Shown in pieces: positions 1 to 7,430 of a stretch of DNA of 64,000 bases. Source of the DNA: Acinetobacter sp. ANC 4862 (GTDB lineage: Bacteria; Pseudomonadota; Gammaproteobacteria; Pseudomonadales; Moraxellaceae); contig NZ_SJXH01000006.1 in NCBI RefSeq assembly GCF_004336635.1, positions 56,842 through 120,841 on the forward strand. The letters run 5' to 3'. The position numbers were made by a program, and so were the translations under genes. The notes under the pieces are model-generated. The model saw only the letters and a list, made by a program, of their open reading frames with translations. It was not told the origin of the DNA and ran no database searches. Positions within the stretch are counted from its first letter, which is position 1; every line of letters begins with the position of its first letter.

Positions 1-425
1 GTCACCGGATCGGCGGTTTGCATTTGATAGACTTTAGCCACGTGTTTTTTTGGATGGGTTAAGGCCTGCAGAAACTGACCATCATCTGTAAGCAATAAAA
101 GCCCACTGGTGTCCTGATCTAAACGTCCTACACATTGCAAACCACGGTTCATCAACACATCATCAAAAAGGTCAAACACACTAAAATGATGAGTGGCTTG
201 ATGGGAACATTCATAATCTTGCGGCTTGTTTAAAGCGATATAAACCTTTTCACGATAAGCAAAACTTTCGCCATACACGGAAAAACTTAAATTATTTAAA
301 TCCAGTTTATGTTTTGCATTGGTGATGACTTCACCTTGGATGGCAATCGCTCCATTTTTAATGAGCTGCTGGCAATGTTTACGCGAACCGAAACCTTGCG
401 ATTGCAACATCTTTTCCAAAAACAT
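1..425 (-). CDS. rsuA: 16S rRNA pseudouridine synthase, RsuA family (3' end outside window)
   Basis: The protein runs off the left edge of the window, so only about 141 N-terminal residues are visible. The first ~45 residues form an S4-like RNA-binding segment (LQSQGFGSRKHC, NGAIAIQGEV). They are followed by the catalytic-domain motif GRLDQDTSGLLLLTDDG, whose Asp in the GRLD core is the expected nucleophile. This family isomerises uridine to pseudouridine in rRNA; RsuA acts on U516 of 16S rRNA. The ATG at 423-425 was chosen because a GGTGAG-like ribosome site precedes it. RluB/E/F share the fold, so the exact target is an inference from similarity to RsuA. Confidence 0.75.
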   Translation of the reverse strand, partial: MFLEKMLQSQGFGSRKHCQQLIKNGAIAIQGEVITNAKHKLDLNNLSFSVYGESFAYREKVYIALNKPQDYECSHQATHHFSVFDLFDDVLMNRGLQCVGRLDQDTSGLLLLTDDGQFLQALTHPKKHVAKVYQMQTADPV

Positions 426-565
426 AAACCTCACCCTATAACTATCACGAAAGGCGCATTCTATACTGAAATGCAGGCTAATTTTATTGTTCATACCCTT
501 TAAAGTAAATCTATACTCAAAACCCGATACAATAGGTGTTATTTTTCCCACTCTTCCTTAAAGTA

Positions 566-1018
566 ATGTCCAATTTAGATTTAAATCTGATCGTTCTGCT
601 GGTTTTATTGGCTTGCGGTATCTTTAGTCATAATAGTGCAGTCACGATTGCCGCTGGTGTTTTAATTGTCTTTCGCATTACCCCGCTGAGTGAATTTTTC
701 CCTTACTTGCAGCAACACGGTTTAAATATTGGCATCATCATTTTAACCATTGGTGTTTTAACCCCAATTGCCAGTGGAAAAATTCCGGGAGATGCAATTT
801 TAAAATCCTTTATGAGCTGGAAATCCTTACTGGCCATTGCAATTGGGGTTTTAGTCGCCTGGCTGGGTGGACGTGGGGTTAAGCTGATGAGCAATCAACC
901 GGATGTAGTTGCAGGCTTACTCATCGGAACAGTTGCAGGTGTTGCGGTATTGCGCGGTGTTCCTGTGGGTCCTTTGATCGCTGCCGGAATATTGACTTTG
1001 TTTATCGGTCATTCTTGA
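566..1018 (+). CDS. UPF0756 (DUF441) membrane protein, YeaL-like
   Basis: This is a 150-residue integral membrane protein with about four hydrophobic helices. It carries the conserved runs [35 protein letters not shown] and [17 protein letters not shown] [12 protein letters not shown], which match E. coli YeaL over nearly its whole length. No biochemical function is established for the family. An upstream in-frame GTG at 536 would add ten poorly conserved residues; the ATG at 566 gives the length and N-terminus usual for the family. The gene is convergent with the MFS transporter downstream, and a small hairpin lies between them. Confidence 0.85.
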   Translation: MSNLDLNLIVLLVLLACGIFSHNSAVTIAAGVLIVFRITPLSEFFPYLQQHGLNIGIIILTIGVLTPIASGKIPGDAILKSFMSWKSLLAIAIGVLVAWLGGRGVKLMSNQPDVVAGLLIGTVAGVAVLRGVPVGPLIAAGILTLFIGHS

Positions 1019-1030
1019 ATTTTTAATCTT

Positions 1031-1053
1031 AAGCCTGACACTTGGCAGGCTTA
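1031..1053. terminator. hairpin between convergent genes
   Basis: AAGCCTG and CAGGCTT form a 7-bp stem with an 8-nt loop, placed between the stop codons of the UPF0756 gene (1018) and the MFS gene (1065). The T-tracts on both sides are weak, so termination is likely but not certain. Confidence 0.5.
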
Positions 1054-1064
1054 TTCTGCACGAT

Positions 1065-2240
1065 TTATGCAGCTTTTCGAAATAAAATTCTGGTTAAAAG
1101 CATACCAATCAGAGATAGGGTTGCCATTAAAATTCCCACCCAAATCCATCCACCTGTAGCCAGTACAATTGAAGCAATCAAAGGCGGCAACAGGAATTGT
1201 GAGGTGGCTGAAAATTGCAACACCAGCCCGATCGTGGTGCTAATGGCAATCGGCTTTGCAGAAAAATTTAACACTTGAGAAAACACGACCGCTGCCACCA
1301 GACCGCCAAATAATGAAAAGCTCAAAACCAATATAAATTGCAGACCAAAGGGCAAGAATTCGCGTAATAGATAAAAACTCAGGGCACAGACCATTAAGGT
1401 AGCAAAACCGGTTTGGACTAAAGTTTGAGGCCGAAAACCACGCTGTAACAGTAAGCCACAAGCAAAGGTGCCAATGGCATTGGCAATCGCCACAATAGCC
1501 GTTAAGCCCCCTGCCACCGCTAAAGAAATTTGATATTGTTGATAAATGCTGGGTAAAAAACCGACCAGACTAAACCATTGTCCGGCGTATACGCCAAAAA
1601 TAGCCGCCAGAATCCAGGCTGGAGGATGTTTTAAAGTCAGTTTAATTAAATCAAAAACTGCAACCGACTGGGTATGGGTTTGCGCTGTGGGAATAATCGT
1701 GTAAATCACACCTGCCAAGGCAAGTGATAATAACCCGAAGCAAATCCAAACCCCTTGCCAACTTATGCTATTGAGCAGGAATGGGGTACACAGCAAGCCT
1801 ATTCCCATTCCGCCCCCCATATAGGCACTCCACAACCCCATCTTGGCTTGCAACTGCTCGACGGGAACCAGTTGGCGGATAAAAGCAGGACCACTTAAGG
1901 TAATCAGTAAAAATCCGAAACCTTCTACTACACGCAGTGCCAGCAACCCTGAGAACGTTTGGACAAAACCCCCAATAAAACTGGCGATTGCGAGTAAACT
2001 TAATCCGAATAATACACAGCGTTTCAAGCCAATTTTAGCGGTATAACTGCCCAATAATAATGCCATGCACATACCTGCCACTTGCACTAAGGACAATAAA
2101 AAACCGGCTTGCACCAAACTGATGCCTAACTCGGCTTGCAGGACAGGAACCGCAGGTGGCAACTTCCCGACATGCATGGCAGCGACAAATCCTGCTGCAA
2201 TAATCCATAAATCTTTGTTGAGCCAACGCGCGGAACTCAC
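1065..2240 (-). CDS. major facilitator superfamily transporter
   Basis: This is a polytopic inner-membrane protein of about 391 residues with roughly twelve hydrophobic segments. It has the MFS loop 2-3 signature in the form GSYTAKIGLKR and glycine-rich helices such as AYMGGGMGIGLL, consistent with a secondary transporter of the CynX/YfcJ-like type. The substrate cannot be read from the sequence. A GTG at 2238-2240 is preceded by AAAGGAGAAGGTT, an excellent ribosome site. The more distal GTG at 2267 would place that site inside the gene, so the shorter start is preferred. The gene is transcribed toward the UPF0756 gene and stands alone. Confidence 0.8.
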   Translation of the reverse strand: MSSARWLNKDLWIIAAGFVAAMHVGKLPPAVPVLQAELGISLVQAGFLLSLVQVAGMCMALLLGSYTAKIGLKRCVLFGLSLLAIASFIGGFVQTFSGLLALRVVEGFGFLLITLSGPAFIRQLVPVEQLQAKMGLWSAYMGGGMGIGLLCTPFLLNSISWQGVWICFGLLSLALAGVIYTIIPTAQTHTQSVAVFDLIKLTLKHPPAWILAAIFGVYAGQWFSLVGFLPSIYQQYQISLAVAGGLTAIVAIANAIGTFACGLLLQRGFRPQTLVQTGFATLMVCALSFYLLREFLPFGLQFILVLSFSLFGGLVAAVVFSQVLNFSAKPIAISTTIGLVLQFSATSQFLLPPLIASIVLATGGWIWVGILMATLSLIGMLLTRILFRKAA

Positions 2241-2406
2241 AACCTTCTCCTTTAGCGATTCCAGCACTAGACTAGCAAGAATAAAAATGGTTATTTATCG
2301 TTGATTTAGATAAAATAAGAGCTGAGAACAATCAATCTGTATTGACTCAGGCCATGAGAAAATTCCGTCTAAAGCTGTGAACTTGTGCAAAATTCAGCAC
2401 GCTCTT

Positions 2407-3327
2407 TTAAGCAGAATAATACTGATTACGCTTTTGCGAGAATTTAGCTAATTGCTTTAAAAAGCCTTCAAAATAACTTTTCTCTTTCTCTTCGGTTCGA
2501 TAGCCCGCATACAGAGTACGGCGCAAGCCTGTAGAAGAGACACAATCTAAACGGCGTGAAGTCACCCAGCCTTTTTGCTCATATTCATTCACCACCCAAT
2601 CTGGAAGTGCCGCAATACCTCGACCACTCGCCACCAACTGAATCAGCATCTGAGTTAAATCTGTGGTGCGTATGTGCTTCGGTTGGATATTTGCAGGAAT
2701 AAACAGTTTCGCCATGATATCTAAACGGTGCTTATCGACCGGATAAGTAATCAGGGTTTCATCTGCCAACTTTTGAACGGTAATACGTTCGGCACGTACC
2801 AATGGATGGGTATTCGATAAAACCAGACGTGATTCATATTCAAAAATCGGGAAATATTCGATGCCTTTTAACGCAATCGGATCCGCGGTAATCAACAGGT
2901 CAAATTCCGCATTTTGCAAAAGTTCATGTGGATTGGATTCAAAACCTGAAGCAAAGTCCAGATCCACATCTGGATATAAATGACGATATTGGTTCAGCAA
3001 AGGCATCAACCAGTCAAAACAACTATGACATTCTGATGAGAAAATAATACGCCCGGTTTGACCATGTACAATGCGGGTAATATCGGTTTGGGTAATCTGA
3101 ATTTGTGGCAAGACATCATCAGCCAATTTGAGTAAACGCTGTCCAACATTAGAAAAAGTCACCGGACGGCTACGGCGATTCACCACCTCTACCCCATACC
3201 AATGATCCAGTTCTTTCAGTTGATGAGAAATTGCTGAGGGCGTTAAACACAAATCGTTGGCTGCAGCCACCAATGAACCATGCTCACGCAAGGCAGTTAA
3301 GGTTTTTAAATGACGAATTTCTAACAT
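2407..3327 (-). CDS. metR: LysR-type regulator of methionine biosynthesis, MetR
   Basis: This 306-residue LysR-family regulator has an N-terminal winged helix-turn-helix (EIRHLKTLTALREHGSL, then LTPSAISHQLKELD, about residues 3-60) and a periplasmic-binding-like effector domain. It matches E. coli MetR along its length, including ECHSCFDWL, DFASGF, ALPDWVV and the HPLV segment. MetR activates metE and other methionine genes with homocysteine as co-effector. It is divergent from the metE remnant, and a perfect TGAA-N5-TTCA site lies between them. The ATG at 3327 was chosen because conservation begins at MLEIRHLK; the in-frame TTG at 3345 adds unconserved residues. Confidence 0.9.
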   Translation of the reverse strand: MLEIRHLKTLTALREHGSLVAAANDLCLTPSAISHQLKELDHWYGVEVVNRRSRPVTFSNVGQRLLKLADDVLPQIQITQTDITRIVHGQTGRIIFSSECHSCFDWLMPLLNQYRHLYPDVDLDFASGFESNPHELLQNAEFDLLITADPIALKGIEYFPIFEYESRLVLSNTHPLVRAERITVQKLADETLITYPVDKHRLDIMAKLFIPANIQPKHIRTTDLTQMLIQLVASGRGIAALPDWVVNEYEQKGWVTSRRLDCVSSTGLRRTLYAGYRTEEKEKSYFEGFLKQLAKFSQKRNQYYSA

Positions 3328-3346
3328 GTAAAGGAGGATCCGCAAA

Positions 3347-3412
3347 ATGAAACTTTGTCCGAGTGCAAGACATGCAGCAAAGCTACATGTGAGAGAATCT
3401 CATAAAAAATAA
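3347..3412 (+). CDS. possible 21-codon small ORF upstream of the metE remnant
   Basis: An ATG preceded by AAGGAGG with a 9-nt spacer opens a short frame (MKLCPSARHAAKLHVRES... then stop). The ribosome site is one of the strongest in the region. It lies in the metR-metE divergent region, and the downstream half of the ORF contains the palindrome TGAGAGAATCTCA. It could be a leader peptide, a small protein, or a chance frame created by the metR 5' sequence. There is no independent support that it is expressed. Confidence 0.25.
   Translation: MKLCPSARHAAKLHVRESHKK
3390..3402. promoter_or_regulatory. imperfect MetR-like palindrome
   Basis: TGAGAGAATCTCA is a 5-3-5 perfect inverted repeat. It differs from the MetR consensus TGAA-N5-TTCA at one base in each arm. 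It lies 57 bases upstream of a perfect site, and paired sites are known upstream of enterobacterial metE. Confidence 0.45.
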
Positions 3413-3459
3413 TTCTACTTAAAGACAAACACGCAGATAAATTTTCAAAAGAAAAATAA

Positions 3460-3472
3460 TGAATTAAATTCA
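3460..3472. promoter_or_regulatory. MetR binding site (TGAA-N5-TTCA)
   Basis: TGAATTAAATTCA matches the E. coli MetR consensus TGAANN(T/A)NNTTCA exactly. It lies about 90 bases upstream of the metE start and between the divergent metR and metE genes, where an activator site for metE is expected. The functional claim is inference from position and consensus. Confidence 0.7.
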
Positions 3473-3561
3473 ATATACCATAAAATTAATTAGTTTATTT
3501 CATGTTTAATTTTATTCGATGATGTTTTCAACAAAAAGAATCTCCTTGCAGGAAAAACATC

Positions 3562-3759
3562 ATGACGATTACTTCTCACATTCTTGGCTATCCACGTGTT
3601 GGGGCAAAGCGTGAACTTAAATTTGCTTGCGAGTCATATCGGAAAGGTGAATCTACCCAAGTCGAATTTTTGACTAAAGCCCAAACAGTTACAGTTGAAG
3701 CAAACAACTGGCAAGCACAGATTAAAGATAGCCCATTTTTAGGGGTTATTTTTATATGA
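3562..3759 (+). pseudogene. metE: metE remnant: N-terminal stub of B12-independent methionine synthase
   Basis: The 65-codon frame begins MTITSHILGYPRVGAKRELK, matching the MetE N-terminus (E. coli [20 protein letters not shown]). It keeps that similarity to about residue 57 and then ends in an unrelated tail (PFLGVIFI, stop). Full MetE is about 750 residues and its zinc-binding active site is in the C-terminal domain, so the product cannot be active. The promoter region with a MetR site and a good start remain. No further metE sequence is visible downstream, where a different gene lies on the opposite strand. Loss of metE implies reliance on MetH or on external methionine, but neither can be checked here. 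Confidence 0.85.
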
Positions 3760-3775
3760 GATAAAAAATCACCTA

Positions 3776-4138
3776 TTATGAAAAGTGATAATATTGCCCG
3801 GTACCAAAGTCATAAAAACTTAGGCTAGAACCTGAAATCGTAATCTCGAAATAACTCGAATTTCCATAATGATAACCTTCGTATTTTTTTACACCTTTCT
3901 TCTTTAAACTGATAAATTCACTATGACCATAATCATATAAATTGAACTCTCGACCGGTATGTCGCCCCTCAAACATGACTGATCGCTGATAATCATAAAG
4001 TTTGGCTTCATGTTGATTTACATCGCCGCTTATTTGAGGATATGTGCTTTCGTTATAATCATAAATATTAGATTTAGTGTTTCCAAATTCCAGTTTGGCT
4101 ACCACTAAAGCGAGTGCCGCTCTCTGATACTGTTTCAT
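3776..4138 (-). CDS. small YDY-repeat protein of unknown function
   Basis: This 120-residue protein consists of about five degenerate repeats of ~19 residues with the core (L/F/I)YDYG-x-S-x-(Y/F). Examples are NIYDYNESTYPQI, KLYDYQRSVMF, NLYDYGHSEFISL, GYHYGNSSYFEI and SFYDFGTGQYYHF. The alternating aromatic and hydrophobic pattern suggests stacked beta strands. The N-terminus (ALALVVAKLEFG) is mildly hydrophobic but is not a clear signal peptide. AAGGGA precedes the ATG at a suitable distance. I do not recognise the family. It sits directly against the broken end of metE, in opposite orientation, and so occupies the site of the lost metE sequence. Confidence 0.6.
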   Translation of the reverse strand: MKQYQRAALALVVAKLEFGNTKSNIYDYNESTYPQISGDVNQHEAKLYDYQRSVMFEGRHTGREFNLYDYGHSEFISLKKKGVKKYEGYHYGNSSYFEITISGSSLSFYDFGTGQYYHFS

Positions 4139-4589
4139 AAATTTTCCCTTTTATTTTTTTAATTGTTTTGAGTGATAGAAAAGTCATCCTATTTTCTATT
4201 TTAAAACTTATTCAAATTGTTGTTATTCAAAAACAACATAACAAATTATTTTTTCAACTTAAAGTATTACTTTTATAATGCCTCAAATTTAACTTTAAAT
4301 AATCTTTCCCACAATCCCCAACTGAGAAATCTAGACCTCTTTAGAACTTTGGTCTTAGCCTTGCAGGAATTAAAACCAAACTGACTAAGATCTTTCCAAA
4401 ACCATCTATCTAAAACCCATCAAAAATAAAATAAACAAATATATTTCAATCCGCTAAAAATAATAAACCTAACGACATCTGGTTAATATGAATGTTTTTA
4501 CTATGGCTCGATCAAAGATAAATATTGTATTTACCAGTCCCTTTATATTTAAGCTCAAATCATTCATAAATGCAGATTTGAGAGAAAAA
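4139..4589. other. AT-rich spacer, no gene seen
   Basis: About 450 bases of AT-rich sequence separate the YDY-repeat gene from the mhpB-like gene. An in-frame extension of mhpB to an ATG at 4488 is open, but its 34 residues have no counterpart in the family. I see no RNA gene, terminator or further ORF here. Confidence 0.5.
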
Positions 4590-5537
4590 ATGCCCATAAA
4601 ACTCATATGTGTCTCGCACACGCCGTTACTGGATTTTGCATCTCCTCCTGCAGAGATTGAAGCCGCTGCACGCGCAACATTTCAAAAACTGGCGGAACAG
4701 GTTAAAGCCTATGATCCCACGCTGATTGTGGTCTTTGGTCCAGACCATTTTAATGGCTTCTTTTATGACCTGATGCCGAGTTTCTGTGTCGGTGTGCGTG
4801 CAACTGCTGCGGGTGACTGGAACTATGGACCTGCACCATTGGACGTTCCAGAAGATAAAGCACTCGGTTTAATTGAACACTGTTTAGATCACGATATTGA
4901 TATTTCCTATTCCTATCGGATGCAGGCCGATCATGGTTTTACCCAACCACTTGATTTACTTTGCGAAGGTCAGCTTAATCGTTATCCGGTGATTCCGGTG
5001 TTTATTAATGGCGCTGCTGCACCAATGCCCCGTACCAAACGTGTGATTGAACTAGGTAAAGTGATTGGTGCATATCTTAAAACCCTAGATGAACGCGTTT
5101 TAATTATTGGCTCCGGTGGTTTATCGCATGATCCACCGACACCGCAAATTAGCACAGCAGCACCCGAAGTTCAGGAATTCTTAATTGCTGGGCGTAACCC
5201 GACAGCAGAAGCACGTGAGAACCGTCAATCCAAAGTCATTGCCGTGGGTCAACGCCTTGCTAGTGGTGACTTATCAGCCGCACTACCATTGAACCCGGAA
5301 TGGGATAAAGATTTATTACAGCGCTTTAAAAATGCGGATTTTGATTATTTAGCCAACATGAGCAATGACGAAATTCGTCGCGATGGCGGACGTGGTGGTC
5401 AGGAAATCCGTGCCTGGATTGCAGCTTTCGCAGCACTTTCTGCAAGTGGCGAATATAATTCAGAAGTACACTATTATGAACCGATTCAGGAATGGATTGC
5501 CGGCATGGGCATGATGACTGCGCAACCCAAAGCATAA
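4590..5537 (+). CDS. mhpB: class III extradiol dioxygenase, MhpB-like
   Basis: This 315-residue protein aligns end to end with E. coli MhpB (2,3-dihydroxyphenylpropionate 1,2-dioxygenase), which cleaves the catechol ring meta to the hydroxyls using Fe(II). Visible signatures are GPDHFNGFFYD (His53), MQADHGFTQPL (His115, the catalytic histidine in MhpB) and GSGGLSHDPP (His180), plus the C-terminal PIQEWIAGMG. The ATG at 4590 follows GAGAG and gives the family length. No other ring-cleavage gene (hydroxylase, hydrolase, hydratase, aldolase) is nearby, so it is an orphan, and its real substrate is uncertain. A strong hairpin terminator follows. Confidence 0.85.
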   Translation: MPIKLICVSHTPLLDFASPPAEIEAAARATFQKLAEQVKAYDPTLIVVFGPDHFNGFFYDLMPSFCVGVRATAAGDWNYGPAPLDVPEDKALGLIEHCLDHDIDISYSYRMQADHGFTQPLDLLCEGQLNRYPVIPVFINGAAAPMPRTKRVIELGKVIGAYLKTLDERVLIIGSGGLSHDPPTPQISTAAPEVQEFLIAGRNPTAEARENRQSKVIAVGQRLASGDLSAALPLNPEWDKDLLQRFKNADFDYLANMSNDEIRRDGGRGGQEIRAWIAAFAALSASGEYNSEVHYYEPIQEWIAGMGMMTAQPKA

Positions 5538-5580
5538 ACATTTAAGTCATAAACATTCATATAACAGCAAAAAATCAAAT

Positions 5581-5610
5581 AAAAAGGACATCAAATGATG
5601 TCCTTTTTTG
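5581..5610. terminator. bidirectional rho-independent terminator
   Basis: AAAAAGGACATC and GATGTCCTTTTTT form a perfect 12-bp stem with a 4-nt loop between the convergent mhpB-like and PIF1-like genes. Both strands end in a T-run. Confidence 0.9.
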
Positions 5611-5626
5611 ATCGAAGTATTGAGGC

Positions 5627-7342
5627 TTATTCAACAAAAAGTAAAGCCAAACGCACCTGATCATAACCCATACGAGGTGTAGTCGCTTCCACAATTGGAC
5701 GCAGCTTAATGACACCATCTTCACTAAAATGTTCAGGACTTTGACGCTTCATTAAGCGTTTATAAATTTTCCGTACTTGCTCAACAACTTCTTCACCCGG
5801 ATGTGCTACAGAAATATCCAGACCCTGCTCTTTATGCAATTTCGCCAAATGATTGATAATCGTTGCAGGGGTTAATCCACGTTCAACCGCAATATCCTGA
5901 ATTTCATAGCCTTCGACAAAAAGCTCACGCGTTTCATCAAGGGTTGCAGTGGCATAATTGGTTTTGCCGCCACTTTTCGCTATTTTCTTTTCATTGCGCT
6001 GAATTTCAGTTTCATTCAAGGTACCGCCACAATGACGAATAAAAGCTTTATGTTGCGGTGCTAAATCAATCGACTCAAAGTGATTTTCTGCTTCATCGGA
6101 CAATTCCTGAAAACGTCGATCGGCTTTAATCGCCAAACTATCCAGTTCCAAAGCTTGTTCATTAATCCCGAGCAGCTTTAAGCCACTTAAGGCTTTTAGA
6201 CGTGATATCGCAACATAACCCTGTCCTTTCTCAAAAGTGTGGGCGAGATTAATTTCAGCCGCTTCCAAGGTCATGCCTTGAGATTTATGTATGGTAATCG
6301 CCCAGGCCAGACGTAGTGGAATTTGCTGAAAACTGGCAATGGTTTTACCGGCATCGTTATCCACCGACCAGGTTTCAGGTGCCACAACCAGCACTGTGCC
6401 ATCGGTGAGCTTCACTTTAGGTAAAATGCCATGATCATCGTCTTCTTCAAAGCCAATGACTTCACCTAAACTGCCGTTGATATAACCCATATCAAAGTTG
6501 TTCTTCACAAACATCACTTTGGCATTTTTCTTTAAGGTGAGATTTTCAGGCGCACGAACCGAAGATTTTAAAGTTTCAATCAGTTTGTCATTACCATCAC
6601 ATACCGCTTCAAACTGTCGCTCATCTGCTTCAATGGCATTCAGATGCTTAAAGTTGATCGCATCCACATCCATATTGTGGGTATACAAACGGGTAAAGGT
6701 TTCTCCAATATCCTGCTTGCGGGTTTGTTCTAAAGCCTGTAAATGTTCAGCGGTAATACTTTGACTACGAATGGCATTTAAAATGTCATTTAAATAATCG
6801 TTACCTTGACGATGTTGCTCAGTCAAATAACAGACCCGGAATTTCGCTTCGACCCATGCATCGGACATAAAGCAGAATTTATCGCGATTGCGTTCGTCAT
6901 TTTTACCGACTGGCGGTAACTGGAAGAAGTCACCTGCGACAATCACTTGAATGCCACCAAAGGCTTCGTCGCTTTCTTTAAAATATTTTAAAACCTGATT
7001 CACCAGATTCAGCTGCTTGGCATGTAACATTGAAATTTCATCAATAATCAGCACTTGGGCATTTTCTAAATGCTCTTTTAAGTATTTGCGCTCTTTCATA
7101 TTTTTCAGGTCAGCATCGGATAAAAAATCCTTGATGCCAATTCCCGCCCAGGTATGAATAGTCATGCCATTCATATGCGTTGCAGCAATACCAGTCGAAG
7201 CGGTAATCGCAACCGGTACTTTACGGGCTTTCAAATAATTGATGTACTGATTGAGCGTATAGGTTTTCCCTGCACCAGCCGAACCTGTTAAAAAGACATT
7301 TTCGCCCGCTTTTAAAAGCTTGAGTGCAGTTTCTTGTTTCAT
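5627..7342 (-). CDS. PIF1-like superfamily 1 helicase with C-terminal helix-turn-helix
   Basis: The 571-residue protein begins with Walker A GSAGAGKT (residues 20-27). It continues with TASTGIAA, Walker B IIDEIS (about 97-102), GDFFQLPPVG, and the C-terminal helicase motifs ITIHKSQGMTLE and VAISR, the order seen in PIF1/RecD-type DNA helicases. Residues ~450-520 (ETRELFVEGYEIQDIAVERGLTPATIINHL, broken here for length) form a helix-turn-helix of the kind attached to some bacterial PIF1-like proteins. Expected role: ATP-driven 5'-3' unwinding of DNA, perhaps of structured DNA. Its neighbour upstream is a PcfJ-like protein of unknown role, 88 bases away on the same strand. Confidence 0.8.
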   Translation of the reverse strand: MKQETALKLLKAGENVFLTGSAGAGKTYTLNQYINYLKARKVPVAITASTGIAATHMNGMTIHTWAGIGIKDFLSDADLKNMKERKYLKEHLENAQVLIIDEISMLHAKQLNLVNQVLKYFKESDEAFGGIQVIVAGDFFQLPPVGKNDERNRDKFCFMSDAWVEAKFRVCYLTEQHRQGNDYLNDILNAIRSQSITAEHLQALEQTRKQDIGETFTRLYTHNMDVDAINFKHLNAIEADERQFEAVCDGNDKLIETLKSSVRAPENLTLKKNAKVMFVKNNFDMGYINGSLGEVIGFEEDDDHGILPKVKLTDGTVLVVAPETWSVDNDAGKTIASFQQIPLRLAWAITIHKSQGMTLEAAEINLAHTFEKGQGYVAISRLKALSGLKLLGINEQALELDSLAIKADRRFQELSDEAENHFESIDLAPQHKAFIRHCGGTLNETEIQRNEKKIAKSGGKTNYATATLDETRELFVEGYEIQDIAVERGLTPATIINHLAKLHKEQGLDISVAHPGEEVVEQVRKIYKRLMKRQSPEHFSEDGVIKLRPIVEATTPRMGYDQVRLALLFVE

Positions 7343-7430
7343 AAGACCTATAACCGTAAATTAACGGCTATAGCCTACCGATTTTTTCCCTAAAAGTTAA
7401 GCACAGAAAAAAGTTTAACGACAGCAACTG

